Origin: Paenibacillus sp. HGH0039
Lineage (GTDB): Bacteria > Bacillota > Bacilli > Paenibacillales > NBRC-103111
Length of the DNA: 64,000 bases
Reading direction: 5' to 3'
Assembly: GCF_000411255.1 (NCBI RefSeq)
Contig: NZ_KE150413.1
Coordinates: 161,131-225,130, forward strand
Part shown: one piece after another, positions 34,302 through 42,623 of the stretch
How the letters are laid out: every line of letters starts with the position of its first letter
How positions within the stretch are numbered: position 1 is the stretch's first letter
The notes under the pieces: model-generated
Database searches by the model: none
Told to the model about the DNA's origin: nothing
What the model saw: the letters and a program-made list of their open reading frames with translations, nothing else
Position numbers and translations under genes: made by a program

Positions 34302-34933
34302 GCAGACGGATGGATAAAGAGGCGGCGCTGGGGGACTTCCTGGAGAAACATATATTCGGCAAGTGGCAGGATGATCTGATGACGGTTGATGCCGCCTACC
34401 AAGAACAACGGCAGCGTATAGAAGAGGAGTTTCTTGCCGCTTTCGAGGCGGTTTGCGGACAAGCCGCCGCACTTCAAGCCAAAGGATGTAAGGGAACTAT
34501 CCGCTACATCTACTTTTCCCTTATGCGGACAAGCGTAATGGAGAACAACCCTTGTTACCGGATTGAAGCTTACGATGAGAACTGGTTGATGGATACGGCG
34601 GATTGCCGGTCGGAGTGGAGGGCGGATTTTATATTTGCTCCGTTATTCCGGCGCATGGAAGAGCTGGAGGAGACGAAGAAATCTTATGCAAGGCGTATCA
34701 CTTCCGCAGATCTGGACCGCATCATGCAGATTGAAGCCGTGAAATATCATCTGCTGACCGTGGAATTTATGAGGAATATGGTGCCGCAACTTCTTGCTTG
34801 CAAGAGCTATCAACAGATGAATAAGGTTCCGGAAATCGCCTTGCTTGCCGGAGAATACCGGGATGAGTGCCAGCTTCTGCACGGTTCGCTGGGACCACAA
34901 AACGGCGCAAGTGGGGAGGCGCTCAGCGGATGA
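34298..34933 (+). CDS. Conserved CIS-cluster protein of unknown function
   Basis: A 211-residue mostly helical protein, no signal peptide or membrane helix. It has a charged N-terminal helix region (YQEQRQRIEEEFLAAFEA) and CKGTIRYIYFSLMRTSV. I recognise no family. It is joined by four-base overlaps to the spike gene before it and the gene after it, so its product is probably made in step with the spike. It could be a spike adaptor or effector chaperone. Confidence 0.55.
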   Translation: MSRRMDKEAALGDFLEKHIFGKWQDDLMTVDAAYQEQRQRIEEEFLAAFEAVCGQAAALQAKGCKGTIRYIYFSLMRTSVMENNPCYRIEAYDENWLMDTADCRSEWRADFIFAPLFRRMEELEETKKSYARRITSADLDRIMQIEAVKYHLLTVEFMRNMVPQLLACKSYQQMNKVPEIALLAGEYRDECQLLHGSLGPQNGASGEALSG

Positions 34934-35478
34934 TGGATTACTTTGTGCTGAAGCAGGACGAACGCTGCACGGACGCGCCGGTTCTTCTTGATGTGAGAAG
35001 CCGGATCGATCTCCGGGATATTCGTCCGGATAGGGCGCACCGGATTGCCGACACGGTTGTGATGCAGGTGAAGTCGACCCTGGAAACGGAGTACCCGGAT
35101 GTGCTGGACGGGCAGCTGTATCTGATCTCCGACCGGCTGAAACGAATCGCGGCCGCCTATGAGCCGGATCTGCCGGTCAAGCTCATTCCCCTGATGGACA
35201 GAGTCCAGCGGAAGCAGAGCAATTACTATCTGCCTCTCTTTGAAGAGGCGGAGGTATTGAGCCCCTCCAGCGAGCTCAACCGTGACGGAACCGTGGTCAA
35301 AAAGCTGGTCCTTCAGAGAAGCAAGCTAGCGGGACGCAAAATTTTCAAGATCAAAGAAAGCGCCAAGCCGTTGATCATCGTCCGTCTGGATGTTGCCGAA
35401 AGCCTGCTGCGAAGAGATTTCGCCGGAATCCGGCTGGAACGCGCGGCGGTTGAAGAGGATACGGGAAACTTGGGATAA
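34930..35478 (+). CDS. Conserved CIS-cluster protein, possible DUF1629/Imm11-like
   Basis: A 182-residue soluble protein. The C-terminal half (YYLPLFEEAEVLSPSSE and IIVRLDVAESLLRRDF) resembles proteins of the DUF1629/Imm11 type, some of which act as immunity factors, but the similarity is weak. The ATG at 34930 overlaps the previous stop; the longer frame from 34867 would overlap more and has no ribosome site. It closes the tightly overlapping run that begins with the DcrB-like gene. Confidence 0.5.
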   Translation: MMDYFVLKQDERCTDAPVLLDVRSRIDLRDIRPDRAHRIADTVVMQVKSTLETEYPDVLDGQLYLISDRLKRIAAAYEPDLPVKLIPLMDRVQRKQSNYYLPLFEEAEVLSPSSELNRDGTVVKKLVLQRSKLAGRKIFKIKESAKPLIIVRLDVAESLLRRDFAGIRLERAAVEEDTGNLG

Positions 35479-35516
35479 CCAGAAATTATTCATAGAAAGC
35501 GGGGCTATTTGGGACC

Positions 35517-36053
35517 ATGTACATCTCAATTGTAAGAAAAATGACAGAAAAAATGCTCAATCTCATGTTTGGACCCGCGAAAAGAAACTCTGCAGGAGAC
35601 CTGAAACTGGTCGGATTGGGAATGTTTCGCTGGCTGGTGAGCCTTGGTTTTTTATGTGCGGTAAGTGCTCTGCTTCTGATGCCGTCTATGGAGATGGATG
35701 CGGAAGAAAGCGGGCAGTTCATCGCGATTATCGGGGCGTGTGCGTTCATTCTCGGATTCCTTGCTATTTTCCTGCTGTTGTCTAAAACGATCGTGACCGA
35801 TCATGAAGTACGTTCTCATAGCTGGTTCGCAAGTAAAACGATCTCCTTTTCGGATATTGAGAAAGTCGGCTACTCCCGTTTTTTCGGCGGCCGATTTATT
35901 TTGCAGGGGACGAGCCAAGCCGTCAAGGTTCCCCTAATGAGCGTGGGGTCCGCGGAATTTGTGGACAAGCTGAGCGAGAAGCTCGGCAGGGAACGGGCCG
36001 GGGCGGCTGTAGAAGCCTTAGCCAAGCAAAAGCAACAGATAGAACGGTTATAA
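35517..36053 (+). CDS. Membrane protein with PH-like domain
   Basis: A 178-residue protein with two transmembrane helices (FRWLVSLGFLCAVSALLL and FIAIIGACAFILGFLAIF), then a bacterial PH-like beta domain (IVTDHEVRSHSWF, KTISFSDIEKVGYS, FVDKLSEKLGRERAG). A clear paralogue is encoded at 42624 in the AT-rich island, behind a toxin relic. The gene lies just before the PAAR-like and nuclease-spike genes. It may be an inner-membrane anchor of the system or a membrane immunity protein; the second copy favours immunity. Confidence 0.7.
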   Translation: MYISIVRKMTEKMLNLMFGPAKRNSAGDLKLVGLGMFRWLVSLGFLCAVSALLLMPSMEMDAEESGQFIAIIGACAFILGFLAIFLLLSKTIVTDHEVRSHSWFASKTISFSDIEKVGYSRFFGGRFILQGTSQAVKVPLMSVGSAEFVDKLSEKLGRERAGAAVEALAKQKQQIERL

Positions 36054-36080
36054 ATCATTTGACCGAGGAGGTGGCACGTC

Positions 36081-36470
36081 ATGACAGGACCCCGGTATGT
36101 GGTCAGGGGAGCGTACATTCAATGCCAGTGCGGATCCCATAAAAGGCACATCAATCTGCCTAACAGCCACGGCTCTTACGTGAACGAGAAACCTATGATG
36201 AATGAAGAGGACTATAAGCCGGATAATATTTCCCATTTCGGTATTTGTATAAGTCCGCTCAATCAGAGCGGGGAAACGATTTATTTGATCAGCGAGAGCG
36301 GGGAGACCATTTCCGGGAAACCGTGTCTGCCGTCTATATTGGCCAAATGGACCCATTCCAAAGAAACTACAAAGGTGGCCGGCAAACCGGCCTTAACGAC
36401 AGATTCCGAGCTGCACTGCGAGTTGCAGGGGGTCATTAAATTCTTAAACGACGGACAGCATGACAATTAA
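36081..36470 (+). CDS. DUF4280 PAAR-like spike-tip protein
   Basis: A 129-residue protein of the DUF4280 type, recognised by YVVRGAYIQCQCGSHK near the N-terminus and the closing LHCELQGVIKFLNDGQ. These small beta proteins have a PAAR-like fold and cap the spike; Cys and His in the CQCGSH segment may bind metal. ATG 36081 follows GAGGAGGTGGCACGTC. The nuclease-bearing spike gene starts 22 bases after the stop, so this tip probably sharpens or recruits that spike. Confidence 0.8.
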   Translation: MTGPRYVVRGAYIQCQCGSHKRHINLPNSHGSYVNEKPMMNEEDYKPDNISHFGICISPLNQSGETIYLISESGETISGKPCLPSILAKWTHSKETTKVAGKPALTTDSELHCELQGVIKFLNDGQHDN

Positions 36471-36492
36471 TCCGATCGGAGGCTGACGGAGT

Positions 36493-39354
36493 ATGATAGG
36501 GTACGACCAAATCAGAGTAACATCTCCCTACCGGATGAAGCGGATTGATCATGTGGAGATTACCTGGAAGCCGGGCGAACATGGGCGGATGAAACTGCGC
36601 GGCATCGTGGATGATGCGGATCATGTCGGCGCGGTACTCGAAGCTTCCTTGAAGGATGAAATACAAGTAGTTGAAAACGGCGAAGATGGGGAAGAGCCTA
36701 TCTTCAAAGGTTTAATCACGGACGTTCAGGCCGTGTTTACCCATGGTGTGTACACCCTCGAAATCGAGGCGATGGCCGGCAGCTATCTGCTGGATGTCCG
36801 CAGGAAACGGCGTTCTTTTCAGCAGGCGGATATGGATTATCCCGCTCTGATTGCCGCCATCCTGGCGGATTATCCCGGCCACGATGTCATTTGCGAAGCG
36901 GGCGCGGGCGTGCCTATCGGCGCTCCGGTTATCCAGTACGATGAGACGGACTGGGAGCTGCTTAAGCGGCTGGCGAGCCGTTTTCACACGGTGCTCATCA
37001 GCGATATTTGGAGCGTTCAACCCAAATTCAGTTTCGGCATCCCGAAGCTTAAAAGCCGTACGCTGCCTTCCGATACATCCTACAAAGCTTTTAAGGATTT
37101 GCTGGCGTATCAGAAAGCGGGCGGCAGCGAAGCGGGGCTGCACGATACGGATTTTTTCGGCTATGAGTTCGAAAGCGGCAGCCGCTATGCCATCGGGGAA
37201 GAGCTTCGATTCAAGGACAAGCCGATGCGGGTCAGTGAGGCATCCGGTCGGATGGAAGCGGGACAGTTGAAATACACGTACCGCCTTTCACGTCTGGAAG
37301 GCATGTACCAGCCGAGCCTGCATAACGACAAACTGACCGGTATCTCGCTGGAGGGCAAGGTGCTCGACGTGAAAGGGGAGCTCGTCAAGCTTCACCTGAC
37401 GATCGACAAGGAGCAGCCGAAAGCCTCGGCGCATTGGTTCGCTTTTGCGCCGCCGACAGGCAATGCGATGTACTGCATGCCGAAGGCCGGCACCGATGCG
37501 AGCCTGTACTTGCCCGACGACAGCTGCAGCAATGCGAAGGTGCTCGACTGCGTGCGCAAGAACGGAGACAGCTGCGCCAAGACGGGCAATCCGAGCAACC
37601 GGTATTTCGGCACGGAGCACGGAAGCGAAGTCGAGCTGACGCCGACGGCCGTCAACGTGGCGGGCGGCAGCAAAGAGCCGCTGAAGCTGAGCTTCGACGA
37701 TGCGAGCGGCGTCACCATTACGAGCCACAAGAAGCTGACGCTAAATGCCGGAGAGGACATCTCGCTGTACACGCCCAAACGGATCGTGATCAAGGCGACG
37801 AGCCAGTTGATGGCGAAGAAGCTGGCGGCGCAGAGCGGGTTTGCCATTGAAGGCGAGTACCACTTCCTCAGCGAGAACGTACTTGCGGAGGGAAGGGACC
37901 AGACTGCGTACCCGCCGTACAACGATGAGCCGCAGAAGGGGACGCCGCCACCGCCGCCACCTCCGCCGCCGGAGAAGAAATTCAGTTGGGGGAAGCTGCT
38001 TGGAAATGTTGTCGGCGCCCTAGCCATTGTAGCGGTCGTAGCTGTTGTAGCGGCCGTAACAGTAGCGACATTAGGGGCAGGTACCGTTGTCATTGCCGCC
38101 GTGGCTGCCGGAGCGGTGGCGGCCGGAACAGCGGCGGTAGCGGCTAAGGCCATCTCGGATATTTCGCGCGGGGAAGTCAGTGACTTTGGAGATTATGCGG
38201 CGGATGCTTTCCGAGAATCCGTTATCGGAGCCGTATCCGGGGCCGTATTCGGACCGTTGGGCGCAGGCGCCCCGATACTGGGCAAGATGGTTGTAGGGGG
38301 CGTCTCAGGCGCCGCCGAAAGTATCGTCAGTCAACTTACCGACGGCGATCCGGGATTCAGTTGGGGACAAGTGCTGTTCACTGCAGGGGTCGGGTTTGGA
38401 ACGGCAGGTCTGCTGGATGCCAAGATAGCCCAGAAGACGATAGGCGAATATATCTCACAGGGAGCCACTAAAATAGCCCCTAAGTGGATAGCGGACGGGT
38501 TTGGCAAAATAGGAGAAGGTTTTGGAAAATTTGTAGGGAATTTAAATGATTGGGGTACGAGTTTGGGCAAGGGCTACATGAAGGAAACCCAGCAATTTGC
38601 TCAAAGTATAGCGGGTTCTGTAACCGGAGCACTTAATAAATCCGTCAACAGATTAACCAAGGACATTGCCGATTTAGGCCAAATGGGCAAAGAGCTGGGT
38701 CGGAAAATTCAGAATAGCGTCCAGATGCCAAGGTTCGGTTATGAATTGGCTTTTGATGGTCCACCGTTGCCTGCCAATCAAATAGGCAATCATTTTGGGA
38801 AATCCGTTACAAACAGTGCGAACGTCTTACAAAGTTCTTCTAAGGCTGTGACTCGTACGGTTGGCGGCGGGGGAACCGGGGGAGCGGGTAACGGTAAACG
38901 TTTAGAATTGTCGGATTTTACCAAGCAAGTAATGGAAACAAAGCCGAAGAATTCACCTGTCCCTAAAAAATGGTATGATAAAGGCGGGACTATTTCAATT
39001 GATGAGAATGGAACGTGGACTTATACTAATAAAGAGGGGATATCAGTCAGTTATCCTAATGGATATCCTGATTTCTCGCCATTTTATCACCCTACTATAG
39101 AGCCAGTAAAGATAAAAGTAGCATCTCCGAAAAATAATAAAAAAGATTTTGAAAATGCGAACTTAGAAGCAGGTTTAACTAAAGATTCTGATCCACCAGT
39201 ACCAAGCAAAAACGAACCTCCTGAAGGATATACTTGGCATCACCACGAAGATGGAGAGACTATGGTTCTAGTGGATTCTGATATTCATGATGAGTTTAAA
39301 CATAGAGGTGGACAATCTAATGTCAATGGTAAAAATAAAAAAAGTGAGGAGTAA
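36493..39354 (+). CDS. Evolved VgrG-like spike with C-terminal WHH-type nuclease toxin
   Basis: A 953-residue effector. Residues 1-470 are a VgrG-like hub and gp5 domain, paralogous to the spike at 32889 (LEIEAMAGSYLLDVRRK, IQYDETDWELLKRLASR). A proline run (TPPPPPPPPPEK) near 485 and a long Ala/Gly/Val hydrophobic stretch (residues about 495-560) follow, then a glycine-rich linker near 800. The last 130 residues form a toxin domain ending in EGYTWHHHEDGETMVLV and SDIHDEFKHRGG, the WHH variant of the HNH/endonuclease VII superfamily, with the His pair and later His ready for metal and catalysis. DNA turns AT-rich at about 38930, near the toxin boundary, as in swapped polymorphic toxins. The SUKH gene five bases downstream is the probable antidote. 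Confidence 0.85.
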   Translation: MIGYDQIRVTSPYRMKRIDHVEITWKPGEHGRMKLRGIVDDADHVGAVLEASLKDEIQVVENGEDGEEPIFKGLITDVQAVFTHGVYTLEIEAMAGSYLLDVRRKRRSFQQADMDYPALIAAILADYPGHDVICEAGAGVPIGAPVIQYDETDWELLKRLASRFHTVLISDIWSVQPKFSFGIPKLKSRTLPSDTSYKAFKDLLAYQKAGGSEAGLHDTDFFGYEFESGSRYAIGEELRFKDKPMRVSEASGRMEAGQLKYTYRLSRLEGMYQPSLHNDKLTGISLEGKVLDVKGELVKLHLTIDKEQPKASAHWFAFAPPTGNAMYCMPKAGTDASLYLPDDSCSNAKVLDCVRKNGDSCAKTGNPSNRYFGTEHGSEVELTPTAVNVAGGSKEPLKLSFDDASGVTITSHKKLTLNAGEDISLYTPKRIVIKATSQLMAKKLAAQSGFAIEGEYHFLSENVLAEGRDQTAYPPYNDEPQKGTPPPPPPPPPEKKFSWGKLLGNVVGALAIVAVVAVVAAVTVATLGAGTVVIAAVAAGAVAAGTAAVAAKAISDISRGEVSDFGDYAADAFRESVIGAVSGAVFGPLGAGAPILGKMVVGGVSGAAESIVSQLTDGDPGFSWGQVLFTAGVGFGTAGLLDAKIAQKTIGEYISQGATKIAPKWIADGFGKIGEGFGKFVGNLNDWGTSLGKGYMKETQQFAQSIAGSVTGALNKSVNRLTKDIADLGQMGKELGRKIQNSVQMPRFGYELAFDGPPLPANQIGNHFGKSVTNSANVLQSSSKAVTRTVGGGGTGGAGNGKRLELSDFTKQVMETKPKNSPVPKKWYDKGGTISIDENGTWTYTNKEGISVSYPNGYPDFSPFYHPTIEPVKIKVASPKNNKKDFENANLEAGLTKDSDPPVPSKNEPPEGYTWHHHEDGETMVLVDSDIHDEFKHRGGQSNVNGKNKKSEE

Positions 39355-39359
39355 TAAGA

Positions 39360-39797
39360 ATGGCTGAAATTGTAAAAATCCATGAAACGGTATCATTAGA
39401 GCAAGTAGAGAACTTTGAGAAAACTAATGAGATTGAATTACCTAAGTTATATAAAGATTTTTTGTTGGAGTATAATGGGGGGCGTGTAGAACCGAATGTT
39501 TTTAAAATTTCATCTGATGAGGGTGAAAGTGCATTAAATGTTTTTTACGGTATTGGTAATATGAAAAATAATCTTGAAAAGAAAATTGGATTTTTTGAAG
39601 AAATACTAGAAATTGGATTTATTCCCATAGCGAGAGATTCTGGGGGTAATCAAGTTTGTTTAGGTATAAGAGAAGAGTTTCATGATCAGATTTTTTTCTG
39701 GATACATGATGAAGAGTATGATGATGCTATGGATAACATGCATTTCTTGGCGAAAAATATCCAAGAATTTATTGATAGTTTGTACGATGATGAATAA
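39360..39797 (+). CDS. SUKH (SMI1/KNR4) family immunity protein
   Basis: A 145-residue acidic protein with the SUKH signature: an N-terminal helix then IELPKLYKDFLLEYNGG, later FIPIARDSGGNQVCLGI and FFWIHDEEYDD. SUKH proteins commonly neutralise nuclease toxins of polymorphic systems. The start lies six bases after the stop of the WHH-nuclease spike, within its 3' ribosome site region (GTGAGGAGTAATAAG), so the pair is probably a toxin and its antidote. Confidence 0.88.
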   Translation: MAEIVKIHETVSLEQVENFEKTNEIELPKLYKDFLLEYNGGRVEPNVFKISSDEGESALNVFYGIGNMKNNLEKKIGFFEEILEIGFIPIARDSGGNQVCLGIREEFHDQIFFWIHDEEYDDAMDNMHFLAKNIQEFIDSLYDDE

Positions 39798-39960
39798 AGT
39801 TAATATTTCTTGTTACAATTAAAAAGCGAAAACTACACATTTTGCATTAATACTGAAATAGCCGGTGCCCATTGCCGAATGAATTAAAGATCCAACCAAT
39901 AACGCATACAGCCCATGCTATACCCGTATAAAGATTAATTTTATACCCTAAATATTACTA

Positions 39961-40019
39961 TTCCGTTACATCGAACAGGTCGATTATGGTCAGATGCCAC
40001 CATGATTGACCTGTTTTTT
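39961..40019 (+). repeat. Terminator-like hairpin repeat, copy 1
   Basis: TTCCGTTACATCGAACAGG leads into ACAGGTCGATTATGGT, whose near-complement ACCATGATTGACCTGT follows after 8 bases; a T6 run ends it. The stem is 16 base pairs with two mismatches. Copies with the same stem or the same lead-in occur at 43185 and 43310. It follows the SUKH gene and can act as its terminator. Confidence 0.7.
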
Positions 40020-40320
40020 GTTATGTCGGTTTTCTCACAGGATTTTTCAAAGTGCTACGCAACTGTAACATACGCCGCCCCGATAGATACAGTGTCAAGA
40101 ACATCGCAACAAAAAGCTAGGATAGCCCGACCATTAATATTGTCAGGGGACTTATCTGCAAATTGTCCACAACAATCTGGCTACTTGCCGCGATGGTTAC
40201 AGTGAATGAACAATCTGGTGACGATCAGTTGACCTAGAATAGGTGAGGTAACGTCTCAGGTTACGTACTATCTGCCGAACTATCTGCATGTTCACCCGTA
40301 CTTGCTCCTATCGGAGAAGA

Positions 40321-40554
40321 CGTTATGAGTTCATTGGTAGCGTAAAGAAACAGGTTAACAAGAAAGACTTGACGCTGTAGATTCAGGGGATAGTCAAGAG
40401 CGAGGATTACAAGGCGTTTACCGCCCGATTCCAGAGACTTCACGAAAGACGCTTGCCGATAGACAAATTCACTGAGACAGAAACACTGGCTAGCTATGCT
40501 CAGTATATAATAACGGCATTTACCAAGCGATTTCCATCAGTTGTCAACGGGTGA
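40321..40554 (+). pseudogene. Degenerate coding remnant
   Basis: One frame reads as plausible protein with a single TAG at 40378: RYEFIGSVKKQVNKKDL before it and IVKSEDYKAFTARFQRL, then KFTETETLASYAQYI after it, ending at TGA 40552. I do not recognise it. It may be the upstream part of the broken toxin gene that follows. The stretch 40020-40320 before it shows nothing I can support. Confidence 0.35.
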
Positions 40555-40806
40555 AGTTGATAAGGTAACAAGCGGAGCTAACAATACTAGCCCCTTAGTG
40601 AATGGCCCATATATTAACCACCCAATGAGGGGGTGGGAAAGGATGAACGCTGTGCAGCTTCAGAAATTCATGAGCATTGCAAATTTGGAAATCCATTAGG
40701 AAAAGATAGCGATGTATTTTATACCGATCTTAAAACAGGAAAAATAACGCATGTATGGGAATACAATAAGGATTTACCTAATGGTGGACGTTGGAAAACT
40801 CTATAA
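40550..40806 (+). pseudogene. Frameshifted polymorphic-toxin C-terminus relic
   Basis: A first frame (40550 onward) reads GEVDKVTSGANNTSPLVNG and PYINHPMRGWE; a second, from about 40624, reads DERCAASEIHEHCKFGNP and FYTDLKTGKITHVWEYNK, ending KDLPNGGRWKTL then TAA at 40806. The two join only through a frameshift. The short C-terminal part with His and Cys in HEHC looks like a toxin tail. The intact gene that follows at 40866 would be its orphan antidote. Confidence 0.5.
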
Positions 40807-40865
40807 ACTATAGTCATAGTTAATTATGGCTTGAGATTTATGGATGAAAAAGGAGGCAATTATAA

Positions 40866-41657
40866 ATGATAAGCTGGAAAGACCCAAATTTATTTTCCAT
40901 AAGTATGTATCCAACAGTATCTATATGCGATGAACAGGTTCTTGGTAATTTACTAAGTGTATTTGAAAATAATGCCAAGTTTACCCCCACTCAATGGGGG
41001 AATAGTGAGACGATACGTGTAGAATATAATCGTGATGAAATCATTGAAAAAGCGATCATGGAACGTAGGGTATCTGAAATTAATCTTCATAGGGATAAAT
41101 CCGTCAAGTATTCTGGGAGTTTTAGTTTGCTGACAAATCCACGTTCTTACTTGGATTTTGAGTTTAATAAGTCTATGCCTCAAAAATTGTGGCCAGTTTT
41201 CTTTGAACTATCCGATCAAATTGCCGAAAATGTTAAACCTCGATGGGGAGTGACTCATATTTTTTGGCCTCCAACATATCCCTGGAATTCTGAGAGGGAG
41301 CGTCAGCATATGTGGATGAATTTATGCTCACAGCCTGTGCCGGTAAAATTTCTTCCTAACGGGCCGCTGGGTGTAGGAATACGAACCTATTTTGGAGGTC
41401 ACATATTAGATTTATTTGGAAGAGATTTTTTGAAAAAATCTCCTGGAATTGTAACTGAACTTAGCTGGGGAGGAGTCCGTATTGATATTATGGATAAACC
41501 TTGGGAGGCAGAAAAAGAGGTTCTTCTAGATAAGTGGTTGAATGTAATGAATTATTTACAATCAGCTCATGTCCTTGCTTTGCCCAGTTTTGATGAAGAT
41601 CACATGGGAGTATCATTTAGTCCCAGTTCCGCATGGAAGAAGTATTTGGAAGGATAA
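40866..41657 (+). CDS. Putative orphan immunity protein
   Basis: A 263-residue soluble protein with no signal peptide, aromatic-rich (VTHIFWPPTYPWNSERE, ELSWGGVRIDIMDKPWE). I do not recognise the family with certainty; size, AT-rich composition and its place 60 bases after a broken toxin tail match immunity genes of polymorphic toxin arrays, possibly of the Imm52 type. The ATG follows AAAAGGAGGCAATTATAA. Confidence 0.6.
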   Translation: MISWKDPNLFSISMYPTVSICDEQVLGNLLSVFENNAKFTPTQWGNSETIRVEYNRDEIIEKAIMERRVSEINLHRDKSVKYSGSFSLLTNPRSYLDFEFNKSMPQKLWPVFFELSDQIAENVKPRWGVTHIFWPPTYPWNSERERQHMWMNLCSQPVPVKFLPNGPLGVGIRTYFGGHILDLFGRDFLKKSPGIVTELSWGGVRIDIMDKPWEAEKEVLLDKWLNVMNYLQSAHVLALPSFDEDHMGVSFSPSSAWKKYLEG

Positions 41658-41682
41658 ATGTGTTTGAATGGTGGTGTGGGAA

Positions 41683-42396
41683 ATGAATAATCAAAATGAT
41701 GAAAGATCGAAAATATTGGGAATACTAAATAAATCCCGATACAATAATGAACTTATCGATGGCTTGGAAGTGAGTGGTATGAATCTTTCGTTTTCAGATT
41801 TAACGGGGGTCATAGCAAATCGTATATTTGCTAACGGTGCAAATTTAAGAGCTTCGTCTCTTATTAGAACGTCCTTTCGGGACTGTGAATTTCTTTCAGC
41901 TAATTTTGATAGCTGTAATTTTGAGGGTGCCGATATTGCTGATTGTGTCTTGAGCGAAGCAACTCTACGTAATGCACAAATGAAAGATGCTGAAATAAAA
42001 ATAAGTACATGCATAGAGACATGTTTTGATGAAGTTGAACTGTGTAATGGTAATTTGTCAGGATCAACCTTGATAAAAGCCACTTTCCGTCAAGCCAATT
42101 TACATGGAATAAGTGCCTCAAAAGCCTATTTTGATGAATCAGATCTGAGAGGGGCTAATCTTGTAAATGGCGATTTTGAAGAATCAGATTTTATAAGTGC
42201 GAATTTATCTGAGGTAGATGCTAGTTATGCTAATTTCACAGGTGGGAACTTAACAGGAGCCATACTTTGTAACGGGAATTTTACAGGGGCAAATTGTACA
42301 AATGTAAAACTTAACGATGTTTCTTGGAAAGGCGCTATTGTAGAGGGAGCCATATTCGATGATGCTGTTAGAGAAGAGATTTTAAAGATGGTATAA
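41683..42396 (+). CDS. Pentapeptide repeat protein, putative immunity
   Basis: A protein of about 237 residues made of pentapeptide repeats of the A(D/N)LXX type, for example NGANLRASSLIRTSF, DLRGANLVNGDF and SEVDASYANFTG, which fold into a right-handed beta-helix. I place the start at ATG 41683; an in-frame ATG lies at 41668. In toxin islands such proteins can shield targets such as gyrase, but many have other roles. It follows the probable immunity gene by 26 bases. Confidence 0.8.
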   Translation: MNNQNDERSKILGILNKSRYNNELIDGLEVSGMNLSFSDLTGVIANRIFANGANLRASSLIRTSFRDCEFLSANFDSCNFEGADIADCVLSEATLRNAQMKDAEIKISTCIETCFDEVELCNGNLSGSTLIKATFRQANLHGISASKAYFDESDLRGANLVNGDFEESDFISANLSEVDASYANFTGGNLTGAILCNGNFTGANCTNVKLNDVSWKGAIVEGAIFDDAVREEILKMV

Positions 42397-42533
42397 TAAA
42401 CTTCATGTTGACGGTTACCTTTGGGTGGCCGTCTTCGCTATGTCCAAAATCAAGTGAGGAGGAATAGTTGCTTGGATAAAACCAAGTACTGTAGTCCCTA
42501 CGTAAAAAGAGATGCAAGCCTAGAAGGAGAACA

Positions 42534-42608
42534 ATGAAGTTAGCTTCTCCAACAAATCGACCAGCAGGGTATGTTTGGCATTATCATCAACTAATCAACA
42601 AATTTTGA
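42534..42608 (+). pseudogene. 24-codon WHH-toxin relic
   Basis: A short frame with a good ribosome site (AGAAGGAGAACA) reads TNRPAGYVWHYHQLINKF before TGA at 42606. RPAGYVWHYHQ matches the EGYTWHHHED signature of the intact nuclease at 39230, then breaks off. It lies just before the PH-like paralogue. It is too short to be active. The preceding gap 42397-42533 shows no other feature. Confidence 0.55.
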
Positions 42609-42623
42609 AATGGAGAAATCATA

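Noticed and set aside
40002-40205. Open frame of 67 codons after the first hairpin repeat
   Set aside because: It starts inside the hairpin, has no ribosome site, and its composition is unlike a protein; it lies in decayed sequence.
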